A model generated the notes under the pieces. It had not been told where the DNA came from and ran no database searches. It saw only the letters and a program-made list of their open reading frames with translations. Positions 1 through 7,027 of a stretch of DNA of 34,283 nucleotides are shown here, one piece after another (position 1 is the first letter of the stretch; every line of letters begins with the position of its first letter). The translations under genes and the position numbers were made by a program. The DNA lies in the NCBI GenBank assembly GCA_021647905.1, contig JAKITW010000022.1, positions 1 through 34,283 on the forward strand. Direction: 5' to 3'. The stretch comes from Desulfobacterales bacterium. Lineage in GTDB: Bacteria; Desulfobacterota; Desulfobulbia; Desulfobulbales; BM004.

Positions 1-30
1 CAGGGGACAAGGCAGAGAGGGCCGAGGGTT

Positions 31-198
31 GATGACAGAGGACTGAGGACAGAGGACTGAGGGCTGAGGACTGAGGACCGAGGACTGAGGACAGAAGACA
101 GAAGACAGAGGGCTGAGGACTGAGGACTGAGGACTGAGGGCTGAGGACAGAAGACAGAAGACTGAGGACTGAGGACTGAGGACTGAGGACAAAAGACA
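31..198. repeat. Tandem heptamer array, about 24 units
   Basis: Twenty-four consecutive 7-bp units of the form GAGGACT, with variants GAGGACA, GAAGACA, GAGGGCT, GAGGACC, GATGACA and a final AAAGACA. The phase is kept from 31 to 198 without a slip. The array ends 23 bp from the stop codon of the histidine kinase read on the minus strand, so it lies just 3' of that gene. Heptameric short tandem repeats of this kind are known in many bacterial intergenic regions and vary in copy number. No coding role is evident here. Confidence 0.95.
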
Positions 199-221
199 AT
201 AACTGATAAGAAAAACAAGAA

Positions 222-1646
222 TTACATTATGGTTCCGTTCTCTGTTTTTGCCTCGCGGATCGCCTCCCGGGCCTGCGGCACCGCCGGCAGGTAACAGGTA
301 AAGGAACTGCCCCGGCCGGGTTTCGAGTCCACGGCCAGAGAGCCCCCGTGTTTTTTGATGATCGCATAGCTTATGGCCAGGCCAAGGCCGCTGCCTGTCT
401 GCCTGGTGGTGAAGGTGGGGGAAAATATCCGGCCCAGATTTTCCGGGGCAATGCCGGTGCCGGTGTCAATAATGGTGATGGCAACATAGGGTTGTCCCTG
501 CCTGAGCGGCAGCAGGGCGGCATGGTTGCCGGCGATCAGGTTTTCCGCGCGGACGGTGAGGACGCCCCCCCCGGGCATGGCCTGCACACCGTTTGTCACC
601 AGGGAGGTGATCATCTGGCTGATCTGGCTGGCATCGATTTTGACCGGCCAGAGGTCTTCGGGGAGCTGAAACTCATAACGGACCGTGGCACCGCCCGGGA
701 CAGAGAGGACGCTTGCGCGGACCAGCTCGGCAACCGGAACAATTTTTCTGATCGGGGCGCCGCTCCGGGAGAAGGTCAGCAGTTGCCGGGCAAGGGCCTG
801 GGCCCGCAGGCAGGCCTTTTCCGCCTGCTCCAGACGGCTTGCCGCCTTGCCGTCCGGTTCAGAGTACATCTTGGCCAGGTTGACGTTGCCGAGAATTCCG
901 GTGAGCAGGTTGTTGAAGTCATGGGCAATACCGCCGGCCAGGATTCCCAGTGACCGGATTTCCCGGGTCTGGAGCAGTTCTGTTTCCTGTTTTTTCTCTT
1001 TAGTGATGTCCCGGAAGACCAGGACAACCCCTGTCATCTCATTGTGCCTGCTGATGATCGGCGCGCCGATCACCGAGATCAACCGCTCGGTTCCGGTTCT
1101 GTTGATCAGGAGCAATGGTTCGGTCAGCTTGATTATGCGGCCGCTGGCGAAAATCCGGTTGGCCGGGTCAAGGGTCGCATCCCGTTGTTTTTCGTTGACC
1201 AGCCAGAAGATCTCGTTGGCCGGTTTACCTCTCGCCTCTTTCTCGGTCCAGCCGGTAAGTTGCTCGGCGACCCGGTTCATGAGAATGATTCCGCCCTTGA
1301 TGTCGGTGATGATCACCCCTTCGGCAATGGAGCGCAGGGTCACGGACAACTGTTCTTTTTCCGGGGATGGTCCGGTTGTTGTTTCCTCACCGCTGACACC
1401 GGCCCCGGCAGCCTCCTTTTTCCGCCGCAAGGCCCTGATCTCCAGGACCAGTTCGTTGAGCAATGCGGCAAGGGGGGCAAGCCCGTCCTCGACCCTTGCG
1501 GTCGGCGGGTCAACGGTCCTGTCTTGTACAGCCAGACGTGCTTGTCGGATCAGATCATCCAGGGGCATGGCGCTGTTGTAGATGGAAAGGTGAATTGAAG
1601 CCGGCGACCGGACCTGCCTGGGGAGGATGAACTCACATGGGTTCAT
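222..1646 (-). CDS. PAS-domain sensor histidine kinase
   Basis: Cytoplasmic-looking sensor kinase of 474 residues with no clear membrane segment. A helical N-terminal part (about 27-100) is followed by a PAS domain (about 103-220, ending in the typical FRDIT), a HisKA domain with phospho-acceptor His242 in GGIAHDFNN, and a HATPase_c domain with the N-box around NGVQAM, then DTGTGIAPE and GSGLGLAI. AHDFNNLL is typical of CckA/NtrB-like PAS kinases. No receiver domain is attached and no response regulator is adjacent, so its partner is unknown. The start is uncertain: the first ATG (1646) and an internal ATG (1568, starting MPLDDLIRQ) both lack a good ribosome binding site. The signal sensed by the PAS domain cannot be told from sequence. 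Confidence 0.85.
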   Translation of the reverse strand: MNPCEFILPRQVRSPASIHLSIYNSAMPLDDLIRQARLAVQDRTVDPPTARVEDGLAPLAALLNELVLEIRALRRKKEAAGAGVSGEETTTGPSPEKEQLSVTLRSIAEGVIITDIKGGIILMNRVAEQLTGWTEKEARGKPANEIFWLVNEKQRDATLDPANRIFASGRIIKLTEPLLLINRTGTERLISVIGAPIISRHNEMTGVVLVFRDITKEKKQETELLQTREIRSLGILAGGIAHDFNNLLTGILGNVNLAKMYSEPDGKAASRLEQAEKACLRAQALARQLLTFSRSGAPIRKIVPVAELVRASVLSVPGGATVRYEFQLPEDLWPVKIDASQISQMITSLVTNGVQAMPGGGVLTVRAENLIAGNHAALLPLRQGQPYVAITIIDTGTGIAPENLGRIFSPTFTTRQTGSGLGLAISYAIIKKHGGSLAVDSKPGRGSSFTCYLPAVPQAREAIREAKTENGTIM

Positions 1647-1743
1647 GCGGTATGGCCGGTAATCAGTCCGATGATGATTGTGATGATAATTGTTTTTTAT
1701 AGCGGCTGGTTGTCAGGCTGTCAAATAAAAGATGTTTTCCCGC

Positions 1744-1958
1744 CCGGCGCAGCCGGCCAAGAGCTTTTACGGGTCAACGATCACGAGGTGGTTGGTTCTC
1801 CTCCTTGCAACAAACACGGTTTTTTATAGATTTTCAGAGCAGAGGGTCTAGCCCGGCTGCGCCGGATAAGACCCTCTACGGTCCAAAGGTTTTTTTTGGG
1901 GGGGTACCCTCCTTGCAACAAACACGGTTTTTTATAGATTTTCAGATCAGAGGGTCTA
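1744..1958. repeat. Imperfect ~108-bp tandem duplication
   Basis: Two units start at 1744 and 1853 with CCGGCGCAGCCGG and CCGGCTGCGCCGG, then related AAGA..TACGG sequence. They end in an almost identical 51-bp block (1800-1850 and 1908-1958, one mismatch). The second unit runs into the ychF stop codon (1956-1958). The junction also makes an inverted repeat, AGAGGGTCT (1841-1849) against AGACCCTCT (1869-1877). Together these fill most of the 309-bp gap between ychF and the histidine kinase. Function unknown; the gap holds no gene that I can support. Confidence 0.8.
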
Positions 1959-2996
1959 AATATTGAAGCGGAACTCGATTATATCTCCGTCCCGGACCAG
2001 GTAGGTCTTGCCCTCCAGGCGGACGGTGCCTTTTTTTCGGGCCTCCTTGTAGGCGCCTCCTGCATCGATCAGGTCGTCATAGGCCAGGACCTCGGCCCGG
2101 ATGAATCCCTTTTTGATGTCCGAGTGAATCGCCTCGGCCGCGTCCACGGCCGGGGTCTCCTTTGGAATGGTCCAGGCCCGGACCTCATCCTCGCCCACGG
2201 TGAAAAAGGAGATCAGACCGAGCAACTGGTAGGAAAGGTTGATAACCCGGTCAACCACTGAACTGGATATCTCATATTCCCGGAGATACTCCCGGGCCTC
2301 TTCCGCATCCATCCGGGCCAGTTCGCGCTCCAGTTGACCGCGAACCGTGATGCATTTTTCCTCTGTAACCGGTCCCGCCGCACCGGGGGCGGCCGCATTG
2401 TCGTCGTCGTTATTGAACAGGACCAGTACCGGCTTGGCCGACAGGAAGGTGAATCCCTTGAGCAGCGGCGCCCCGGCCAGTTCCGGGTTGCGGCGCAGGG
2501 GAATGTCCTGTTCCAGGGATTCCCGGCATTGTTGCAGGAGCTGTTCCTCCTTAATATCGATTTTACGACCCCGCCGGGCGTCCGCTGCCAGCCGTTCCAG
2601 CCGTTTTTCCACCACCAGCAGGTCGGCGAACATCATTTCCTGGTCAAGGTTGGCAAAATCCCTGGCCGGGTCCGGCGTCTCGCCGCCCAGGTCATCGAAG
2701 TTGCGGACCACATGGATCAGGGCATCGCAGGTCCGGACCCCGGTCCAGAGGCTTTCGTCCTTTTTCTGGCCCTGGGCGTAGATCGCGGCCCTGGGCAGCA
2801 GGTATTCGATCCGGGCATGGATGGTTTTGCGCGGGTTGTAAATCTCGCTCAACCGGTCGATCCGGGCATCCGGCACCCGGATGGTGCCGACCCGGTCTTC
2901 GGTCCGGGGCATGTTTTCTTCCGGGACTATTCCGGTGACCGCTTCGAATATGGTCGTTTTGCCCGACCCGGGCAGGCCGATAATGCCTAGTTTCAT
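1956..2996 (-). CDS. ychF: YchF/Obg-like ATPase
   Basis: Member of the YchF subgroup of Obg-family P-loop NTPases (346 aa, about 363 in Escherichia coli). It starts MKLGIIGLPGSGKTT with the G1/Walker A loop at residues 7-15. Where GTPases have the guanine-specifying NKxD, this protein has FNNDDD, in line with the ATP preference known for YchF. The C-terminal third is a TGS-type domain ending in GDIIEFRFNI, the usual end of the family. YchF proteins bind ribosomes and are linked to translation and oxidative-stress control. The start ATG has TAAGGA a few bases upstream. It is somewhat divergent from standard YchF, so a paralogue is possible. Confidence 0.88.
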   Translation of the reverse strand: MKLGIIGLPGSGKTTIFEAVTGIVPEENMPRTEDRVGTIRVPDARIDRLSEIYNPRKTIHARIEYLLPRAAIYAQGQKKDESLWTGVRTCDALIHVVRNFDDLGGETPDPARDFANLDQEMMFADLLVVEKRLERLAADARRGRKIDIKEEQLLQQCRESLEQDIPLRRNPELAGAPLLKGFTFLSAKPVLVLFNNDDDNAAAPGAAGPVTEEKCITVRGQLERELARMDAEEAREYLREYEISSSVVDRVINLSYQLLGLISFFTVGEDEVRAWTIPKETPAVDAAEAIHSDIKKGFIRAEVLAYDDLIDAGGAYKEARKKGTVRLEGKTYLVRDGDIIEFRFNI

Positions 2997-3113
2997 TGTC
3001 GTGTCCTTACGGAGATGGCGAAGTTTTTACAAGAGGCCCGTCTTTTATCCCTTTTCCTGTTTTTCCGCAAGCAATCGGCCAAGGAAATGGTTGCCCGCCA
3101 GGTCCGGGTCCGG

Positions 3114-4130
3114 TTACCGGTCATGAGCCGTCACCAGGACCGCGGCCCCGGTTATCCGGCCCTGGCGCAGGCGTGACAAGGCCTGGTTGGCCTGATTGAG
3201 CGGAAAGGGATGCACCTCGGTCCTGATCGGGATCCTGGATGCCAGGGCCAGCAGCTCCACCCCGTCTCCGCGGGTAAGATTGGCCACCGAGCGGACCATC
3301 TTTTCCTGCCACAGGAGCTGGTAGGGGAATGTCGGGATATCGCTCATATGGATGCCGCCGCAGACCACCCGGCCGCCCTTGCAACAGGCGGCCAGGGCAA
3401 TCGGGACCAGTTCGCCCCTGGGCGCAAAGATCATGGCCGCGTCCAGTTCCGTGGGCGGCGCCTGGGTCGAGTCCCCGGCCCAGACCGCGCCCAGCCGGAG
3501 GGCAAGATCCTGGGCCTCCAGGTCCCCTGGCCGGGTGAATGCGTATACCTTTTTTTTCTCAAACAGGGCCACCTGGGTGATGATGTGCGCCGCGGCCCCG
3601 AATCCGTAGATTCCCAGGTGCTCGATCTCCTTGCCAGCCAGGCGGTAGGTGCGAAAGCCGATCAGACCGGCGCAGAGCAATGGCGCCCAGCTGACCGGGT
3701 CGACGGAGTCGCTCAGCTGGAAGCAGTACTGTTCATTGGCCACTGTATACTCGGCATAGCCGCCGTCCAGGGTGTAGCCGGTGAACCGGGCCCGGTCGCA
3801 GAGGTTTTCCCTGCCGGCCAGGCAATAACGGCAGCTGCCGCAGGTATAACCCAGCCAGGGTATGCCCACCAGGTCGCCATCTGCCAGCGAATTGACCGCG
3901 CTGCCGGTTCCGCAGACCGTGCCGATGATCTCGTGGCCCGGAATTAATGGTAGTTTGGGCCCTGGGAGTTCATTGTCAATGATGTGCAGATCAGTGCGGC
4001 AGACACCGCAGGCCAGGACCCGGACAAGCACCTGGTCCGGAGCAGGCTCCGGGACCGGCAGGGTGCGCGGGCATAACGGGCTTCCCTGGGCTTCCAGGAC
4101 CATGGCCTGCATCTGTTCTGGGACGTTCAT
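3114..4130 (-). CDS. Zinc-dependent alcohol dehydrogenase family protein
   Basis: Medium-chain dehydrogenase/reductase of 338 aa. Catalytic-zinc ligands are recognisable as Cys44 in CGVCRTDLH and His66-Glu67 in PGHE. The structural-zinc site is complete: Cys97, Cys100, Cys103 and Cys111 in CGSCRYCLAGRENLC. The Rossmann nucleotide-binding loop reads GIYGFGAAA. It should oxidise or reduce alcohol/aldehyde pairs with NAD(P); the substrate cannot be assigned. The start is well supported by GGAGG upstream of the ATG. It stands alone, 117 bp from ychF and separated from the upstream carbonic anhydrase by a strong bidirectional terminator, so it is probably transcribed separately. Confidence 0.87.
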   Translation of the reverse strand: MNVPEQMQAMVLEAQGSPLCPRTLPVPEPAPDQVLVRVLACGVCRTDLHIIDNELPGPKLPLIPGHEIIGTVCGTGSAVNSLADGDLVGIPWLGYTCGSCRYCLAGRENLCDRARFTGYTLDGGYAEYTVANEQYCFQLSDSVDPVSWAPLLCAGLIGFRTYRLAGKEIEHLGIYGFGAAAHIITQVALFEKKKVYAFTRPGDLEAQDLALRLGAVWAGDSTQAPPTELDAAMIFAPRGELVPIALAACCKGGRVVCGGIHMSDIPTFPYQLLWQEKMVRSVANLTRGDGVELLALASRIPIRTEVHPFPLNQANQALSRLRQGRITGAAVLVTAHDR

Positions 4131-4323
4131 GGCATGTCCTCCGGTTCTCAGGGGTTTGATTTTTTATGCGGTGCCCGGCAACAGCCGGGTTAGATCCCAG
4201 CGGTAAGGATACCAGGCCGGTCGAGTATGGCGCCAGGGGAAAATGGTTGCAATGGAGGAGGAATCAGCCGGGATTTCGTTCCTGATGAACGGTTATGGAG
4301 ATGAAGGTCTGCGGGAGAAAAGA

Positions 4324-4353
4324 AAAAAGGGCGGGATAATTCCCGCCCTTTTT
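4324..4353. terminator. Bidirectional rho-independent terminator
   Basis: Perfect 13-bp inverted repeat AAAAAGGGCGGGA / TCCCGCCCTTTTT with a 4-nt loop. It has a T-run on both strands, about 100 bp downstream of the carbonic anhydrase stop. It should end that minus-strand transcript before the alcohol dehydrogenase. The rest of the 4131-4450 gap holds only short open frames with no recognisable product. Confidence 0.9.
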
Positions 4354-4450
4354 CCCAAGGAAGGGGGTACTCAATTGTGCTTTAAGGGGCACTTTTTTAA
4401 TGGGCCGTCAGCCATGGCCTCCATGGCCCGGACCGGGGATGAATATCTAA

Positions 4451-5323
4451 TTACTCGATGGTAGAAAGAAGATCAGGATTCTTCACGAGGTTTCTTACAC
4501 CGTGTGCATGATCTTCTTTGAAATCATTGCCTTTACACCAGTCTCCAACAGTGTTGATATTGACTTTGGCAACGTGTGGCCGAACCGACCAAGTAACCTG
4601 AAAAGGGGAGCCTTTTTCGTTGTAACCGGGGCCTGTGGTAGAGCCTTCGAATTCGACCGGAGTACCTGTGTTGCTGGGGATAGCAGTAGCCTGGTACAGG
4701 CCGCCAACTTTTTCATAGTCGGCCAGTTTTCCGAAATCGAGCGCATTGTCATCGTTCACAAGTACGTATACTTGAGTTTCAACGCGCAGTTGCGGGTTAT
4801 TAATGGATTCGCTCAGGCAAGAACCCAGAGTCGGACCAGGTGTAACTTGAGCAGTGCTGTAAACGTAATGAACCTCAATTGTATCACCTGGCTCCAGATC
4901 GCCATGGGCGCTTGGACAGGCGTTATGGGCAACTGGTGCGAGTTCAGAGTGGCTGAGAGTACCGGAATATTTGTAACCGCTACCAAAACCTTCACCGTTT
5001 CCGTTACCGGCATAAACCGAGAAGTCTTTGGCTTTGTGTTCGGCGCTTTCGTGGAAGTGGATGTTACACAGATTCATTTGTGTGGAAGCGGGCGCGCGGC
5101 CAAAAATACGCGCGTTGTTTCCGGCCTTGGAATCAATATCACGCGGTGTTTGTGGACCGAATCCTTTACCTTCCGTGTTTTTGGCAAGAGCCTCGCGTTG
5201 CGAGGCAATAACTTTGTCAGAAACCGCAGCGTGCTTACCGTGCGTTTCGCCACCGTGATCAGAGGCAAACGCCGGAGCCACCAAAAGCGCTGATGTTGCT
5301 ATTGCAACTACAACTTTTTTCAT
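4451..5323 (-). CDS. Periplasmic delta-class carbonic anhydrase
   Basis: Predicted secreted zinc enzyme of 290 aa that interconverts CO2 and bicarbonate. A Sec signal peptide begins MKKVVVAIATSALL and is probably cut after APAFA (residue 20). The HxH pair His89/His91 in CNIHFHESAEH and His152 in IEVHYVYST match the HxH...H zinc-ligand layout of alpha/delta carbonic anhydrases. The blocks around Cys86, Cys136 and Cys169 and PQLRVETQVYVLVND fit bacterial delta-class homologues as I recall them. The start is the ATG at 5323 with GGGGAG upstream; a longer frame to 5386 would bury the signal peptide. Its A/T-richer codon use differs from its neighbours, and with its private promoter, operator and terminators this suggests a transferred unit. 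Confidence 0.85.
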   Translation of the reverse strand: MKKVVVAIATSALLVAPAFASDHGGETHGKHAAVSDKVIASQREALAKNTEGKGFGPQTPRDIDSKAGNNARIFGRAPASTQMNLCNIHFHESAEHKAKDFSVYAGNGNGEGFGSGYKYSGTLSHSELAPVAHNACPSAHGDLEPGDTIEVHYVYSTAQVTPGPTLGSCLSESINNPQLRVETQVYVLVNDDNALDFGKLADYEKVGGLYQATAIPSNTGTPVEFEGSTTGPGYNEKGSPFQVTWSVRPHVAKVNINTVGDWCKGNDFKEDHAHGVRNLVKNPDLLSTIE

Positions 5324-5354
5324 AATAATCTCCCCATAATAAATTAGGTAATTA

Positions 5355-5459
5355 TGATGAACTCGTAACAACCCGAAAGGCTTCAAATGCCACCCAATAA
5401 AATCAACAAGTTACAAGACGAATCACGTCCGTCGAGCGGGTTGTTGCGAGACCGACAAT
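5355..5459 (-). mobile_element. MITE-like element, copy A
   Basis: 105-bp segment identical at 104 of 105 positions to the reverse complement of 21711-21815. The ends carry imperfect inverted repeats (CTCGCAACAAC at one end, CTCGTAACAAC at the other). It is flanked by ATAATT on both sides, a likely target-site duplication. It lies between the predicted promoter and the start codon of the carbonic anhydrase, so it would be transcribed as part of that gene's 5' leader. No transposase is encoded. Confidence 0.85.
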
Positions 5460-5492
5460 TATGTCCAGACCAAAATAGAAAAAACGCCAGCC

Positions 5493-5514
5493 AATGAATG
5501 AACTGTCATTCATT
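5493..5514. promoter_or_regulatory. Palindromic operator, TetR-like
   Basis: Perfect 9-bp inverted repeat AATGAATGA-ACTG-TCATTCATT. It lies directly downstream of the predicted -10 of the carbonic anhydrase promoter, where a bound repressor would block initiation. Many TetR-family operators have an ATGA...TCAT palindrome of this size; assignment to that family is inference. No TetR-type gene is present in the window. Confidence 0.6.
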
Positions 5515-5543
5515 TATTTATGAGAAGCTCGGTTTTTTGTCAA
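5515..5543 (-). promoter_or_regulatory. Predicted sigma-70 promoter of the carbonic anhydrase
   Basis: On the minus strand a perfect -35 TTGACA (5538-5543) is followed after 17 bp by a weak -10 TAAATA (5515-5520). Transcription would begin within the palindrome at 5493-5514 and give a leader of roughly 180 nt that contains MITE copy A. The weak -10 is the main doubt. Confidence 0.5.
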
Positions 5544-5546
5544 GCC

Positions 5547-5588
5547 AAAAAAATCACGCCCCATTACCCCTGGTGGCAAGGGGCGTGA
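5547..5588 (-). terminator. Rho-independent terminator, minus strand
   Basis: Hairpin TCACGCCCC (5554-5562) / GGGGCGTGA (5580-5588) with a 17-nt loop, followed on the minus strand by seven T (5547-5553). It lies just upstream of the carbonic anhydrase promoter and would stop read-through from 5600-6100, where no minus-strand gene was recognised. Confidence 0.75.
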
Positions 5589-5914
5589 GCTGTATACGAA
5601 ATATCAGGTGGTTGCGCGCGGTTTAAGGGGGGCGAGGAAATTTTTATGTCCTGGCATGGGCTGGATTGATCCTGGGAATTTTAGAGAACAGTGCTGCAGA
5701 GAAAAGGGCAGCGGTAAGGTTTCGGTAAACCCCGTACGTTTGAGGTTGGACCGGGAAAGGGGTTTTCTTATAGCGAACGGTGTAGCGGACCCTGAGCCGC
5801 GGCCGTGACGGCAAAAGCGGAATTTGAAACAACTTCGGCAGGATATGCTTATGGCTTCCGAATCGCCGTTGCGGCGAAGCGAGTTCCTGCTTGATAGCCT
5901 GTTTATGAACAGCC
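5589..5914. other. Gene-free stretch, no recognised feature
   Basis: Only short overlapping open frames occur and none resembles a known protein. The stretch is preceded by a minus-strand terminator and followed by an inserted mobile element, so it may hold decayed sequence or an unrecognised small RNA. Nothing more can be supported. Confidence 0.5.
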
Positions 5915-6172
5915 GGCCCTTCTCAATGGGTAACCGTTCACCGGGGGTACGGATTTATGGTAATCTCATGCCCGTAAGCGTTCACCAGTGGCTTAGATTC
6001 GTTCATTTGGGACTGCGAAGCATACTGGTGCTATTCGAGCAGGCCAGGTAAGCGAGGCACGAGACTCCGAAATGGGCGAAGATGAGGTGCTGGTGAACGC
6101 TTACCTCAATGGAGCGGCCGTTGGTAGAAGAAGACCCCTTTCCCGACAGGAGGAGGTTTACTGAATGTTTAC
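5915..6172 (+). repeat. 75-bp repeat, copy 1, interrupted by insertion
   Basis: The parts 5915-5929 and 6113-6172 together match 18290-18364 apart from a few bases near the AGGAGG stretch. The middle (5930-6112) is an inserted element plus one copy of its 8-bp target duplication. Both copies have the same orientation and lie about 12.2 kb apart, at the two ends of the transporter block. The repeat contains an AGGAGG-like stretch; its nature is unknown. Confidence 0.85.
5930..6104. mobile_element. IS66-like non-autonomous element, 175 bp
   Basis: Left end GTAACCGTTCACC, right end the complement of GTAAGCGTTCACC. They are flanked by the 8-bp direct repeat CTCAATGG at 5922-5929 and 6105-6112. 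The homologous site at 18297-18304 has CTCAATGG once with no insert, an empty site that supports transposition. GTAA termini and 8-bp duplications are the hallmark of the IS66 family. A second GTAAGCGTTCACCAG lies inside at 5974-5988 and pairs perfectly with the right end (6090-6104), so most of the element can fold into one long imperfect hairpin. No transposase is encoded. Confidence 0.85.
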
Positions 6173-6240
6173 TTGCAGGACTAGAGCTGTTGGTCGTGCC
6201 GGTTGTTGCCCGGCTGACAATTTTATCACAGGGATGCGCC

Positions 6241-6420
6241 ATGGAAACAGGAAAAAATCGTTTGACCTTCTGGGACAGGATAATGATGGCCATCACCTTT
6301 GCCGAGGCCGGGGAGGCGGCAACGGCAAGGGAGCTGCTCAACAAGCGTAGCGGCAAAAAACAGCGGCCGGAGTCCAGGGCCAGGCAGGAGAGAGAACAGC
6401 GGCCCCGGCTGAAGGTGTAG
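6241..6420 (+). CDS. Small FAEAGE-motif protein, 59 aa
   Basis: Small hypothetical protein, probably cytoplasmic. The centre (about residues 15-33) reads MMAITFAEAGEAATARELL and closely matches segments in the next two genes. The C-terminal third is rich in Arg, Lys, Gln and Glu and is probably flexible or nucleic-acid/membrane-surface binding. The ATG at 6241 has CAGGGAT six bases or so upstream. The frame stays open upstream into the 75-bp repeat, but a start there is unlikely. The shared motif and the spacing (37 bp to the next start) argue that this is a real first gene of the run. Function not known. Confidence 0.55.
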   Translation: METGKNRLTFWDRIMMAITFAEAGEAATARELLNKRSGKKQRPESRARQEREQRPRLKV

Positions 6421-6457
6421 GGCCTTGCCCTGCAATACGAAACAAGGAGTGTTGATC

Positions 6458-6961
6458 ATGGAAAAGGTGTTGCTGGCCATTGATGGTGTCATGCCGGACA
6501 AAAAGGCCTTTAATCATGCGGTGGAACTCTGCCTGCGGATCAAGGCGGAGCTGAAGGTACTGCAGATCGTAGGGCCGGAAAAGGTGAGCGGTTGTCTCCA
6601 GCGGATGAAGAAGACGGCCAGACAGGCAAAACAATACTTTGAAGGCTCAATGATGGCGGCGACCTTTGCCGAGGCAGGGGAGCATGCAACGGCAGAGGCC
6701 TTGCTGGCCGAGGCAATGGAGAATATCAGGAAGTTGCTGCCCGAATCGGAAAAGGCCGGCGTTCCCTATCAACTGACCATGAAATCAGGAGACCCCCGCC
6801 GGGAGATCGTCCGTTATATCCGGGAGCACCGGGACGTGGTAATCACTGTTTATGACCTGGGCGGCGGCGCTTCGCAGTCCGAGCGGCGAAAGAAGAACGC
6901 CTTCCAGGCCATCTCCGGGGCATTGCCGGTGCCGGTGGTCATGGTCCAGGGCGGAAGCTGA
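6458..6961 (+). CDS. Universal stress protein-like, FAEAGE motif inserted
   Basis: 167-aa protein. It begins like a USP fold: strand MEKVLLAIDG, helix with AVELCLRIKAELKVLQIVG, later a strand-rich end PVPVVMV. The motif MMAATFAEAGEHATAEALL (residues 65-83) sits between the second strand and the next helix, where ordinary USPs have a short linker. The G-2x-G-9x-G(S/T) ATP motif of ATP-binding USPs is not evident. USPs commonly act as stress or energy sensors, sometimes on transporters. The ATG has AAGGAG at 8 bp spacing. It is followed after 66 bp by a second USP-like gene carrying the same motif. USP assignment is good; role and ligand are open. Confidence 0.78.
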   Translation: MEKVLLAIDGVMPDKKAFNHAVELCLRIKAELKVLQIVGPEKVSGCLQRMKKTARQAKQYFEGSMMAATFAEAGEHATAEALLAEAMENIRKLLPESEKAGVPYQLTMKSGDPRREIVRYIREHRDVVITVYDLGGGASQSERRKKNAFQAISGALPVPVVMVQGGS

Positions 6962-7027
6962 TGCAAAAAAGTTAGTAATTCGACTTGTTATGTTGTAATA
7001 ACTGTTTAATTTCAGGGAGGGAAGAAG

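Noticed and set aside
31-198. Heptamer array considered as a CRISPR or a repeat-protein gene
   Set aside because: Units are 7 bp without spacers; no supported gene reads through it.
4243-4464. 73-residue open frame on the plus strand before the carbonic anhydrase end
   Set aside because: It is built across a terminator hairpin and has no recognisable features.
6109-6240. Longer start for the 59-aa protein inside the 75-bp repeat, shared with a similar frame at 18301
   Set aside because: The shared N-terminal peptide comes from the DNA repeat; at 18301 the frame continues into the antisense of another gene.
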